From an uncultured Oscillospiraceae bacterium (GTDB taxonomy: Bacteria; Bacillota; Clostridia; Oscillospirales; Ruminococcaceae), in the NCBI GenBank assembly GCA_910587135.1, contig CAJULF010000031.1:1-30012 (forward strand): 30,012 bases of DNA, written 5' to 3'. Within the stretch, counting starts at the first letter, position 1. Each line of letters starts with the position of its first letter. Shown here one piece after another: positions 1 through 7,812 of this stretch. The notes under the pieces are model-generated. The model saw nothing but the letters and a program-made list of their open reading frames with translations, was not told where the DNA came from and did no database searches. The translations under genes and the position numbers were made by a program.

Positions 1-80
1 ACTCTGCTCACTGTTACTTTTCTTATGCGGTTTGGTGAGTTTTGCTCATGGCTATTGATATATGGGTAGGAGGGTAAAAA

Positions 81-599
81 ATGATTTTATCGGGACGGGA
101 AATTCAGATGCAATTGAATAAAAACATATTCATAGAGCCTTTTGACGAGAGCAGACTCAATCCCAACAGCTATAATCTGACGCTTGCCGATGAATTGCTG
201 GTGTACGAAAGCAGGGAACTGGACATGAAACGGGAAAATCCCGTAAAGCATATGACGATACCGCAGGAGGGACTTGTGCTTGAGCCGGACAGGCTTTATC
301 TCGGCAGAACCGCTGAGTTTACGCGCACTGAGAGCTATGTTCCGATGCTGGAGGGAAGAAGTTCCACGGGGCGGCTTGGGCTGTTTATTCATGTAACGGC
401 GGGCTTTGGCGATGTCGGATTTGCGGGGTACTGGACACTGGAAATATTCTGTATTCAACCCATACGGATATACGCGGGAGCGCAGGTGTGTCAGATATAC
501 TATCACACGATAGAGGGGGATTATTCTCCCTATTCAAGCGGAAAATACCAGAACAACAGCGGTATTCAGCCCAGTCTTATGTATAAGGATTTTGAGTGA
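81..599 (+). CDS. dcd: dCTP deaminase (possibly bifunctional dCTP deaminase/dUTPase)
   Basis: Deaminates dCTP to dUTP, or in bifunctional relatives on to dUMP, feeding dTTP synthesis in the cytoplasm. The 172-residue product carries the family signature: GRSSTGRLGL at residues 92-101, followed by HVTAGFGDVGFAG and TLEI, whose Glu121 matches the catalytic glutamate of the family. The C-terminal YQ...GIQPS tail (about 156-165) resembles the flexible lid of the trimeric deaminase/dUTPase fold. The short length and the 'GRLGLF.H.TAG' wording are closer to archaeal/Firmicute DCD-DUT proteins than to the 193-residue E. coli Dcd, so bifunctionality is possible but cannot be decided here. The start is set by AGGAGGG about 7 bases before the ATG. 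The next gene begins 16 bases after its stop, so the two are probably co-transcribed. Confidence 0.93.
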   Translation: MILSGREIQMQLNKNIFIEPFDESRLNPNSYNLTLADELLVYESRELDMKRENPVKHMTIPQEGLVLEPDRLYLGRTAEFTRTESYVPMLEGRSSTGRLGLFIHVTAGFGDVGFAGYWTLEIFCIQPIRIYAGAQVCQIYYHTIEGDYSPYSSGKYQNNSGIQPSLMYKDFE

Positions 600-615
600 C
601 GGAGGCTTATATAAA

Positions 616-1395
616 ATGATAATTGACGCTCACGCGCATATTTTTCCCGATAAAATTGCGGATAAAGCCGCGGAGGGAATCGGCGGATTCTACAATATCA
701 CGGCAAAATATGACGGAACTCTCGGTACGCTTTTAGAGCAGGGGAGCGCGGCGGGGGTGGATAAATTCCTCGTGCAGTCGGTGACCACTGTTCCCGAGCA
801 GGTTCGCAGCATTAACAATTATATCTCGGAGTGCGTTTCGCGTTACCCCGACAGGCTTATAGGTTTTGGCGCTATGCACCCCGATTTTGAGGATATCGTC
901 GGGGAAACGGAGAGGATAGTTTCGCTTGGGCTTAAGGGAATCAAGCTGCACAGCGATTTTCAGCGCTTCAACCTTGACGAAAAGCGGGCGTATGCCATTT
1001 ATGAAGCGGCGGAGGGACGTCTGCCGATATTGTTCCATATCGGTGACCCGCGGTATGATTATTCCGCGCCGGAGCGGCTTATGCGGGTTGTGAAACGCTT
1101 TCCGAAGCTTACGGTGATCGCGGCTCATCTGGCAGGCTGGACGATGTGGGACAAAGGTGCGGAGATATTTGAGGGTTCAGGGATATACGCGGACTGTTCA
1201 AGCTCCCTGTATGCCCTTGCTCCCGACCGAGCGGCGAAGCTGATACGCAAAATAGGTGCGGACAAGGTGTTCTGGGGTACTGACTACCCGCTATGGGGTG
1301 CAGCGGAGGAACTGGAGAGATTTCGCTCCCTGCCGTTAAGCGATGAAGAAAAGGATAAAATTCTTGGGGGAAATATCACACGATTGCTGCTTTGA
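616..1395 (+). CDS. TIM-barrel amidohydrolase (Amidohydrolase_2 family)
   Basis: Predicted metal-dependent hydrolase or decarboxylase of the Amidohydro_2 group (relatives include ACMSD and gamma-resorcylate decarboxylase); the substrate cannot be read from the sequence. The 259-residue product starts MIIDAHAHIFPD, giving the metal-binding HxH at His6/His8. It then shows GIKLHSDFQRF, PILFHIGDP and VIAAHLAGW, which supply the later histidines, and FWGTDYPLWG with the catalytic-type aspartate near the C-terminus. An in-frame TTG at 592 would overlap dcd. The ATG at 616 is preferred because ACGGAGG lies about 10 bases upstream and the protein then starts right at the first beta strand. It follows dcd closely, suggesting an operon, but no functional link to deoxynucleotides is evident. 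Confidence 0.88.
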   Translation: MIIDAHAHIFPDKIADKAAEGIGGFYNITAKYDGTLGTLLEQGSAAGVDKFLVQSVTTVPEQVRSINNYISECVSRYPDRLIGFGAMHPDFEDIVGETERIVSLGLKGIKLHSDFQRFNLDEKRAYAIYEAAEGRLPILFHIGDPRYDYSAPERLMRVVKRFPKLTVIAAHLAGWTMWDKGAEIFEGSGIYADCSSSLYALAPDRAAKLIRKIGADKVFWGTDYPLWGAAEELERFRSLPLSDEEKDKILGGNITRLLL

Positions 1396-1465
1396 TAGGC
1401 AATATTTCAGTAAAATATTGTTACAGAAATAATACGAGTCCGTCTTTATATACGGGCTGACTCAA

Positions 1466-1660
1466 CAGCTTGTATATAAAGGCTGACCTAAGGCTGATTA
1501 TTTGAAAAAATTCAAAATTTCCTTTATTCATACTCCGTGCTGCTGCGCAGCAGTCCGCACGCATAGCGGAAACCGCGCGAATTTGCCATTTGGCAAATTC
1601 GCGCGGTTTGAAATTTAATGCACCGATATTGCGTGGCATATAGGTTTTTTATACAAGGTG
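1466..1660 (+). repeat. Structured intergenic repeat, copy A
   Basis: Member of the ~195-200 bp repeat family found six times here, in forward orientation between convergent genes. It runs from CAGCTTGTATATAAAGG to the complementary end TTTATACAAGGTG. It contains the family's TTCAAAATTT / TTTGAAATTTAATG outer arms and the conserved GCG(C)CGAYATTGCGTGGC block near the right end. Its second arm differs from the other copies in sequence but is an even longer hairpin: 19 bases at 1570-1588 pair perfectly with 1591-1609 around a TT loop. Its first arm holds the palindrome CTGCTGCGCAGCAG. Unlike copies B, C and D, the two flanks do not carry matching hairpins. Confidence 0.8.
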
Positions 1661-1661
1661 G

Positions 1662-1692
1662 CGGGCAGAGTTTCAAGCTCTGCCCGTTTGTA
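1662..1692. terminator. Hairpin between convergent amidohydrolase and mcp genes
   Basis: CGGGCAGAG (1662-1670) pairs with CTCTGCCCG (1678-1686) around a 7-base loop, followed on the plus strand by TTTGTAATTA. It lies directly after the mcp stop codon and just outside repeat copy A, so it probably ends transcripts of one or both convergent genes. The U-tract is weak on both strands. Confidence 0.55.
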
Positions 1693-1693
1693 A

Positions 1694-3670
1694 TTATACT
1701 TCGCGAAGTGTAAATCTTGCTGTAAGCTGTTCCATTTCTGCCGCCTGGCTGTTCAGCTCCTGACCCGAAGCCGCGCTTTGCTCTGCGGCTGCCGCATTGG
1801 TTTGAACAACAGCGGAGATCTGGTCGATACCAATATTTACCTGCTTTATCATCTCTGCCTGTTCGCCGGACGCCATAGCGATCTCGTTGGTAAGATCGCC
1901 CGCCTCGTGAGCTACCTCAACGGCGGAATTGAGTGCCTCGGCGGTTTCGTTGGCGATTCCCGAGCCCTCGCTTACCGCTTCAATCGACTGCTGAATAAGT
2001 ACAGCGGTGTTCTGTGCGGCCTCCGCGGATTTAGCCGCAAGGTTTCGAACCTCGTCCGCTACTACCGCAAAGCCCTTGCCCGCTTCGCCCGCCCTTGCCG
2101 CTTCAATAGCCGCGTTAAGCGCGAGAATATTGGTCTGGAACGCAATATCGTCGATAGTGGATATGATATTGTTGATTTCGGAGGATTTCTGAGAGATGTT
2201 CTCCATAGCCGAAATCATTTCGTTCATATGCTTGTTGGAAGTGGAAATCCTGTCGCCCGCAAGCTTGGATTTCTGGCTTGCTTCCGATGCGTGGCGGGCA
2301 TTCTTGCTGACCTGCTCGTCAAGTGTGTTGATGGTGCTTGCAAGCTCGTCAATGGAAGAAGCTTGCTCTGTTGTTCCCGAAGCAAGTGACTGCGCTCCCT
2401 CGGATATCTGCGTAGCCCCGATATTTACCTGTGCCGCCGCCGTTTTTATGGTAAGCATTGTGTCGCTCAGGTGTTCCGCAAGGTAATCCAGAGCTTTTGC
2501 GATCTGTACGAAGTCTCCCTGGAAATCGATCTCTTCTCTGAAATCAAAGTTTCCGTTTGACATAAGCCCGCTTATGCGGGAAATCTCACTCACATATCCG
2601 TCCAAACTTCTTGCGGTATCGTTTATCTCCTCGGCAAGAACTCCGATCTCGTCCTTTGTTGTTGCTTTCACGGATACCTTAAGATCGCCTACTGAAAGCT
2701 TTTTCATTGCCTTGCTGATCTCCGCTATGGGGTTAACTATGGAGTTGGTGTGAATCACAATTATGAGCGCGGATATGATAAGGCATATGAGCGCTACAAT
2801 ACCTGTAACTATCAAAGATGTAATTACTGTCTTGGCGATAAACTCATTCTGATCCGCTGAAATTCCTATTACCCAGTCCTCCGTCTCCGAAATACGAGCC
2901 ATAGAAACCGACTTTCTGTCTATTCCGTCCATATACATACCGTACATGGATTCGCCGTACGCCAGATTCAGTGCCTTTTGCTCAAGCTCTGCCTTCTGCT
3001 GTAAGGAGGGATCGCTCTGTGCAGCGGTAATATCGTTTTCCTGAGCCGTTACCTTAGAGTAATCCTGATGGGCGATAAACGTGCCGTTCTGATCCATTAT
3101 GAAAGCGTGACCAAGCTCGCCTATCTGTATTTTGTTGGTTATATCGGAGAGGAAAGACGCGTCGACCGCAACATAAACCACTCCGGAAACAGCATTGTTA
3201 TTGGCGGAGTCACAAATTGGAGCGGAAATATACATCAGGAATTTTCCGTCATCGCTTATATCGGGCGTGTCAATGAAAGTCTCCCCAGCCAGCGCCCGTG
3301 TAAACCAGTAGTTGGAGGAAACGTCCCTGCCGTTTGAATCAATTCCGTAAATATCGGTGAAATTATATTCAACAAGATTGTACATATCCGCCTTGCTGCT
3401 CAGATAAGCCATCTTGTTTTCCGTGGTCTTGTCCGATGCCATCTCCGAGCTTAACCCGAATTCCTGTATCAAAGCCTGGGTCTTCCCGAGACGGTTTTCA
3501 ACCTGAACGGATGCCACAAGCGCAGTTTCCGACATGGTTTTCTCCAATGTTGACGTAGCGCTGATAATACTGAATATAGCGCCGATAGTACCGTTTATCG
3601 CTATCACTACAAAAATAAGTATAAGAAACCTCACCAACATTTTTGCCTTTAATGACTTGGAGATTTTCAT
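1694..3670 (-). CDS. Methyl-accepting chemotaxis protein with dCache sensor
   Basis: Transmembrane chemoreceptor that senses an extracellular ligand and controls CheA. The 658-residue layout is: short cytoplasmic N-terminus, TM1 about 12-36, a ~245-residue extracellular double-Cache-like domain (VSSNYWFTRAL and VVYVAVDASFL are typical), TM2 about 281-307, HAMP about 308-360, then a long methyl-accepting coiled coil. The signalling tip at 508-545 is highly conserved (FQTNILALNAAIEAARAGE, then GKGFAVVADEVRNLA). There is no C-terminal CheR-binding pentapeptide; the protein ends in FTLREV. The ATG is preceded by AGGAAGGGG. It is monocistronic, with its own consensus promoter and a cre-like palindrome in the leader. 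No other chemotaxis genes are in the window, so it is probably an orphan receptor gene. The ligand is unknown. Confidence 0.95.
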   Translation of the reverse strand: MKISKSLKAKMLVRFLILIFVVIAINGTIGAIFSIISATSTLEKTMSETALVASVQVENRLGKTQALIQEFGLSSEMASDKTTENKMAYLSSKADMYNLVEYNFTDIYGIDSNGRDVSSNYWFTRALAGETFIDTPDISDDGKFLMYISAPICDSANNNAVSGVVYVAVDASFLSDITNKIQIGELGHAFIMDQNGTFIAHQDYSKVTAQENDITAAQSDPSLQQKAELEQKALNLAYGESMYGMYMDGIDRKSVSMARISETEDWVIGISADQNEFIAKTVITSLIVTGIVALICLIISALIIVIHTNSIVNPIAEISKAMKKLSVGDLKVSVKATTKDEIGVLAEEINDTARSLDGYVSEISRISGLMSNGNFDFREEIDFQGDFVQIAKALDYLAEHLSDTMLTIKTAAAQVNIGATQISEGAQSLASGTTEQASSIDELASTINTLDEQVSKNARHASEASQKSKLAGDRISTSNKHMNEMISAMENISQKSSEINNIISTIDDIAFQTNILALNAAIEAARAGEAGKGFAVVADEVRNLAAKSAEAAQNTAVLIQQSIEAVSEGSGIANETAEALNSAVEVAHEAGDLTNEIAMASGEQAEMIKQVNIGIDQISAVVQTNAAAAEQSAASGQELNSQAAEMEQLTARFTLREV

Positions 3671-3703
3671 GATTTACCCCTTCCTCGTTTGCAGAAAGTT
3701 TTG

Positions 3704-3717
3704 TGAAAACGTTTTCT
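3704..3717 (-). promoter_or_regulatory. cre-like palindrome in mcp leader
   Basis: TGAAAACGTTTTCT matches the catabolite-responsive element consensus TGWAARCGYTWWCA at 13 of 14 positions; its inner 12 bases (3705-3716) are a perfect palindrome. It lies about 35-48 bases downstream of the expected mcp transcription start, a position where CcpA or another LacI-family protein could act as a roadblock. The site is seen directly; the regulator is inferred. Confidence 0.5.
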
Positions 3718-3758
3718 GCGTTATCGTTGTTTTTCGTGCAATTTCAGCAACCCAATCT

Positions 3759-3787
3759 ATTATACTAAATTTATCGCTCCTTGTCAA
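3759..3787 (-). promoter_or_regulatory. Consensus sigma-A promoter of mcp
   Basis: Read on the minus strand, TTGACA (3787-3782) is followed after exactly 17 bases by TATAAT (3764-3759). Both hexamers are perfect. The expected start near 3752 gives a leader of about 80 bases that contains the cre-like site. Confidence 0.85.
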
Positions 3788-3856
3788 TGAATTTAAGAAA
3801 AAATTTTAAAAATATTATTTTTATAGCCGTATAATCCATGTGTTTTAAAATATGTG

Positions 3857-3885
3857 TTGCTTTTTTTTAAAAAGTGTGGTACAAT
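3857..3885 (+). promoter_or_regulatory. Probable promoter of the remA-gmk-priA run
   Basis: TTGCTT (3857-3862), a 17-base spacer, then TACAAT (3880-3885) preceded by TGG, an extended -10. The -35 box is weak but the spacing and TGn motif are good. It lies back-to-back with the mcp promoter and is the only candidate found upstream of remA. The leader of about 120 bases contains a stem-loop at 3937-3967 (GAGCTT/AAGCTC outside, GCGTT/AACGC inside) without a U-tract. Confidence 0.55.
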
Positions 3886-4011
3886 AATGATATATTTGCT
3901 TCAGAGTGTGTATGCGGAAAATGTCAAATAACGGCTGAGCTTAGCGTTTTAACGCCTCGTAAAGCTCTGACGGGAAAGGGAGCGCTTCTTGGCGGGAGCG
4001 GGGTTGTTTAA

Positions 4012-4260
4012 ATGCGGCTGATCAACATAGGATTCGGAAATACCGTAAACGCGGAGAGGATAGTGGCGGTGGTAAGTCCCGAAGCGGCTCCCGTAAAAAG
4101 GATAGTGCAGACTGCTAAGGACAGCGGCTTTGCCATAGATGCCACCTGCGGGCGCAAGACCCGTTCGGTCATCGTGTGCGACAGCGGTCATGTGATACTG
4201 TCCGCGCTTCAGCCCGACACGCTTGCGGGCAAAACAACGGAGGATTCGGAAAATGAGTGA
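4012..4260 (+). CDS. remA: RemA-like DNA-binding regulator (DUF370)
   Basis: Homologue of Bacillus RemA (YlzA), a small ring-forming DNA-binding protein that activates biofilm-matrix and osmoprotection genes; its role in Clostridia is less clear. The 82-residue product follows the family almost throughout: LINIGFGNTVNAERIVAVVSP, then APVKRIVQ, IDATCGRKTRSVIV and SGHVILSALQP. Arg16 corresponds to the DNA-contact Arg18 of B. subtilis, and Arg48-Lys49 to its Arg50-Arg51 pair. Position immediately before gmk is the conserved Firmicutes arrangement, although the usual upstream neighbour yloC is absent here. The Shine-Dalgarno (GGAGCGGGG) is only fair. The stop codon overlaps the gmk start by 8 bases, so the two are translationally coupled. 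Confidence 0.93.
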   Translation: MRLINIGFGNTVNAERIVAVVSPEAAPVKRIVQTAKDSGFAIDATCGRKTRSVIVCDSGHVILSALQPDTLAGKTTEDSENE

Positions 4261-4864
4261 CAAGGGACTTCTATTTGTGGTTTCCGCGCCCGCGGGCTGC
4301 GGCAAGGATACTATTTTAGAGAATATGCTGAAAAAAACGGACAGTGCGGGATATTCGGTCTCCGCTACTACCAGAGCTCCGCGCGAGGGTGAGATTGACG
4401 GGGTGCATTACCGCTTTTTTACGCGGGAGCGCTTTGAGGAAATGATAAAAGAGGGCGCGGTGCTGGAATATACGGAATACTGCGGGAATTATTACGGCAC
4501 CCTGCGCGAAAGCGTGGACAGTCTGCTTTCGCAGGGAAAGGACGCTATCCTTAAAATAGAGATCGAGGGCGCGATGAATATCAAAAAGCTGTTTCCCGAC
4601 TGCTGCCTTGTTTTTATCCTGCCGCCGTCTATTGCCGAGCTGGAGCGGCGTCTGCGCAAAAGAGGCACGGAAACCGAAGAAAAGATAGCGGAGCGCCTTA
4701 AGCAGGCGGAAAACGAGCTTGCGGCGGCGGAAAATTACGATTATCTGATAGTCAACGGGGAGCTTGAGAAAGCGGTCGACGATATTATGGCGGTCATGCG
4801 GGCCGAAAAACTGCGGCGCAGCAGAAACGCGGAGCTTGTAAAAGAGATCAAGGGTGAGGATTAA
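4253..4864 (+). CDS. gmk: Guanylate kinase
   Basis: Phosphorylates GMP to GDP with ATP, an essential cytoplasmic step of guanine nucleotide supply. The product has 203 residues, normal for the family. The P-loop at 12-20 reads APAGCGKDT where most homologues have GPSGxGKxT, a mild variation that keeps the GKxT core. The GMP-binding segment follows with ATTRAPREGE and later EGAVLEYTEYCGNYYGT; a lid segment with RLRKRGTE is also present. The ATG at 4253 was chosen over one ten codons earlier because GGAGG sits 9 bases upstream and the protein then begins close to the P-loop strand. Its TAA is directly followed by the priA ATG with no spacer. In Bacillus, rpoZ and coaBC sit at this junction; both are missing here. 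Confidence 0.94.
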   Translation: MSDKGLLFVVSAPAGCGKDTILENMLKKTDSAGYSVSATTRAPREGEIDGVHYRFFTRERFEEMIKEGAVLEYTEYCGNYYGTLRESVDSLLSQGKDAILKIEIEGAMNIKKLFPDCCLVFILPPSIAELERRLRKRGTETEEKIAERLKQAENELAAAENYDYLIVNGELEKAVDDIMAVMRAEKLRRSRNAELVKEIKGED

Positions 4865-7312
4865 ATGGAGGAGCTGACTTCGGGGCGGCTGATAGCGGAG
4901 GTCGCGGTGGAGGGCACTCTTTATGCCTTTGACAAGCTGTTCGGTTATGAGATACCCGAGCACCTTCGTGACAGCGTTTCGGCGGGAGTGAGGGTGGTTG
5001 TGCCGTTCGGGAGAGGCAACAGGAAGCGCGTGGGGCTGGTGTTTTCGGTATACCGCGGCAGTGCGGAGGGCTTGAAGCCCGTTCGATGCGCTGTCGACGA
5101 CGAGCCTGTGGTATCACGGGAGCTTCTTGATTTGTGCCGCTGGATAAGGGACAACACGTTCTGCACCTACTATGACGCATTTCGGGCGATACTGCCGCCC
5201 GGACTGGGGTACTCGCTCAAAACCCGATACAGCCTTACTCACGATTTTTCCGGCGAGCTTTCCGAGGAGGAGAGCAGACTTGTTGAGGTTCTGAGGGCGG
5301 CAGGAGACAGGGCGTCATTCGACGCGGTGGTCGCCGCGCAGAGGGAGCTTGACGGCGCGAAAGTACTGCGTGCGCTTATTGAAAAGGGTGCTCTTTACGA
5401 GGACGACATATTGTCAAGGCGCGTGGGGGACTCCACGGTAGCCATGCTGCGCGCGGCGGACACCCCGCCCGAGGGCGTGAAGCTCACCCCGAAGCAGCGC
5501 GAGGTGCTGCGGTTCGTGCAGGAGTCCGAGAGCGCCTCGGTAAGGGAAGCCTGCTACGCCTGCACCGTAACGCCCGCTGTGGTGAAGCGGCTGACGGAAA
5601 AGGGCTTTCTGGAGCAGTATGAGAATGTGGTGTTCCGCACGGAGCACATCGGAGAGGCGAGCGAAAGTCCCGACGATATCACTCTTTCCCCGAAGCAGAG
5701 CGAGATATTTGACGGTCTCGCGGAACTGATGGAGGACAGCGAACCGAAATGCGCCCTGCTGCGCGGTGTAACGGGCAGCGGAAAGACCTCTGTATTTATA
5801 AAGCTGATAGCGCGGGCGCTGGCGAACGGGAAAAGCGCGATAATGATGGTTCCCGAGATATCGCTCACTCCGCAGATGGTGGGGAGATTCCGCCGCCTTT
5901 TCGGCGGAGAGGTCGCGGTCATGCACAGCAGTCTTTCTTTGGGTGAGCGCGCGGACGAGTACCGCCGCGTAAAAGAGGGTAAGGCTCATATTGTTATAGG
6001 AACACGCAGCGCGGTTTTCGCGCCGGTAAGTGATCTTGGCATAGTGGTGATAGACGAGGAGGGCGAGGGAACGTACAAATCCGAAAGCGCACCGCGGTAT
6101 CACGCGCGGGACATAGCAAAGCAGCGCTGCTTTGCGCATAATGCCTTTTTACTGCTGGCTTCGGCTACTCCTTCTCTGGAAAGCTATTTTTATGCCAAAA
6201 ATGGGCGGTACAGCTTGTTTGAACTTGACGAACGCTACAACAGCGCGGTGCTTCCCGAGGTATATATGGTGGATATGCGCGAGGAGGCTAAAAACGGCAA
6301 TCCCTCCGCGTTCAGCATGACGCTAATACAGGAACTTCAGAGCAACCTTGACCGCGGAGAGCAGTCAATACTGCTGCTAAACAGGCGGGGATACCACACC
6401 AGCGTCCGCTGTGCCTCCTGCGGCGCTCCCGCGGAGTGCCCCAACTGCTCGCTGCCGCTTACATATCATAAGATAAACGACAGCCTGATATGTCACTACT
6501 GCGGCTTTCAGAGGAGAGCCGACAAGGTGTGCCCGAAATGCTCGGGAAAATTTTTCACCATGCTGGGAACGGGTACGCAGCGCATTGAGGACGAGATATC
6601 CGAAATGTTCCCCAAGGCACGCGTGCTGCGCATGGACGCGGACACGACGGCTACCAAGAACGCTTTTGAGCGAAAATTCAAGGCGTTCGCGGAGGGCGAA
6701 TACGATATAATAGTGGGAACGCAGATGATAGCCAAGGGTCTGGATTTTCCCAATGTTACCCTTGTCGGCGTTCTCAAGACCGACAACAGCCTTTACGCAA
6801 GCGATTTCAGAGCCTATGAGCGCACCTTTTCGCTTATTACGCAGGTGGTGGGACGTTCGGGGCGCGGAGGTAAGCGGGGGAGAGCGCTTATACAGACCTA
6901 TTCGCCCGAGCACTATGTGCTGAACCTTGCCGCGGAGCAGAATTATCCCGCCTTTTACGAGGAAGAGATTAAACTGCGGGAAACCATGCTGTACCCGCCT
7001 TTCTGCGATGTGGTGGTAGTCGGGTTTTCATCGCTTTTGGACAAGGAGTGCGGGAATGCGGCTCGTAAATTCGCGGCAATGCTGGCGGAGAACGCCAAGC
7101 CCTACGGCGAAAGGCTGCCGCTGAGGGTACTCGGACCTGCTCCGAGCGCCATAGGAAAGATCAACGGACGGTATCGCCACAGACTTATGATAAAGTGCCG
7201 AAACTCAAAATCGCTTAGGGTGCTTATCGAATCTACCATGAAACAGGCGTACAGTGACCGAGCATTTCACAATGTCAGCTTTCACGCGGACATGAACGGC
7301 GGTCTTGATTAA
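4865..7312 (+). CDS. priA: Primosomal protein N' (replication restart helicase PriA)
   Basis: 3'-to-5' DNA helicase that recognises stalled forks and reloads the replisome. The 815-residue product has an N-terminal DNA-binding domain, Walker A GVTGSGKT at 301-308, motif III SATPS at 433-437, and eight zinc-binding cysteines in four CxxC pairs (516/519, 525/528, 543/546, 556/559). Motifs V-VI follow as GTQMIAKGLDFPNV and QVVGRSGRGG. Motif II reads DEEG at 397-400 instead of the usual DEEH of PriA; the codon at 6062-6064 is GGC. The following TYK...PRYHARD is normal, so the gene looks intact. Translation starts immediately after gmk, with GGTGAGGA inside gmk as the likely ribosome binding site. 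Confidence 0.95.
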   Translation: MEELTSGRLIAEVAVEGTLYAFDKLFGYEIPEHLRDSVSAGVRVVVPFGRGNRKRVGLVFSVYRGSAEGLKPVRCAVDDEPVVSRELLDLCRWIRDNTFCTYYDAFRAILPPGLGYSLKTRYSLTHDFSGELSEEESRLVEVLRAAGDRASFDAVVAAQRELDGAKVLRALIEKGALYEDDILSRRVGDSTVAMLRAADTPPEGVKLTPKQREVLRFVQESESASVREACYACTVTPAVVKRLTEKGFLEQYENVVFRTEHIGEASESPDDITLSPKQSEIFDGLAELMEDSEPKCALLRGVTGSGKTSVFIKLIARALANGKSAIMMVPEISLTPQMVGRFRRLFGGEVAVMHSSLSLGERADEYRRVKEGKAHIVIGTRSAVFAPVSDLGIVVIDEEGEGTYKSESAPRYHARDIAKQRCFAHNAFLLLASATPSLESYFYAKNGRYSLFELDERYNSAVLPEVYMVDMREEAKNGNPSAFSMTLIQELQSNLDRGEQSILLLNRRGYHTSVRCASCGAPAECPNCSLPLTYHKINDSLICHYCGFQRRADKVCPKCSGKFFTMLGTGTQRIEDEISEMFPKARVLRMDADTTATKNAFERKFKAFAEGEYDIIVGTQMIAKGLDFPNVTLVGVLKTDNSLYASDFRAYERTFSLITQVVGRSGRGGKRGRALIQTYSPEHYVLNLAAEQNYPAFYEEEIKLRETMLYPPFCDVVVVGFSSLLDKECGNAARKFAAMLAENAKPYGERLPLRVLGPAPSAIGKINGRYRHRLMIKCRNSKSLRVLIESTMKQAYSDRAFHNVSFHADMNGGLD

Positions 7313-7341
7313 ATCCGAAAAAAACCGAAAGGAAAATATAA

Positions 7342-7797
7342 ATGGCATTAAGGAAAATTGTTAAGTTCGGGGAGGATGTTCTCCGTAAAAAGTGCAGGGT
7401 AGTTACAGCGTTTGACGAGCGGCTGTGGACACTGCTGGACGATATGAGGGAAACGCTTGCCGCCGAAAACGGGGCGGGGCTTGCCGCGCCGCAGGTCGGC
7501 GTGCTCAAGCGTGCGGTGGTAATTGACGTGAGGGATAATCACGGGGTGATAGAACTGGTAAATCCCGAGATAATTTCCTGCGAGGGCAGGCAGATGGGCG
7601 GCGAAGGCTGCCTTTCCGCCCCGGGAGAATGGCGCGATGTGGAGCGTCCCTTTCGCGTGACCGTAAAGGCGCAGGACAGAAACGGAAATGAGATCATCAT
7701 GACAGGTGAGGGTATGCTGGCACGGGCTTTCTGCCATGAAACAGATCACCTTGACGGAATATTGTTTATTGATAGGGTCAAGCCGGTGAACAACTGA
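7342..7797 (+). CDS. def: Peptide deformylase, first copy
   Basis: Removes the N-formyl group from nascent proteins using a metal at the active site. The 151-residue product has all three motifs: GAGLAAPQ at 44-51, EGCLS at 88-92 with metal-ligand Cys90, and HETDH at 132-136 with the two metal histidines and catalytic Glu133. It is followed by APGEW, keeping the Gly after the proline. AAAGGAAA precedes the ATG. It lies 29 bases after priA, as expected for this conserved cluster. A second deformylase gene of nearly the same length and motif spacing lies 0.9 kb downstream, beyond a CPBP protease gene. Confidence 0.94.
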   Translation: MALRKIVKFGEDVLRKKCRVVTAFDERLWTLLDDMRETLAAENGAGLAAPQVGVLKRAVVIDVRDNHGVIELVNPEIISCEGRQMGGEGCLSAPGEWRDVERPFRVTVKAQDRNGNEIIMTGEGMLARAFCHETDHLDGILFIDRVKPVNN

Positions 7798-7812
7798 CAG
7801 TTTCGATATCTG

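Noticed and set aside
1..69. Possible C-terminal end of an upstream protein (open frame to a TAG at 67-69, hydrophobic)
   Set aside because: Only 22 codons, and another frame is also open to 57; no basis to choose between them or to assign a product.
1421..1639. 72-codon minus-strand frame
   Set aside because: It lies within repeat copy A; codons come from the palindromic arms and no ribosome site is present.
3874..4011. Open frame of about 44 codons ending in TAA directly before remA, with a C-x-C-x2-C-like segment
   Set aside because: It would have to start with GTG within the promoter, without a ribosome site; the space is better explained as leader RNA.
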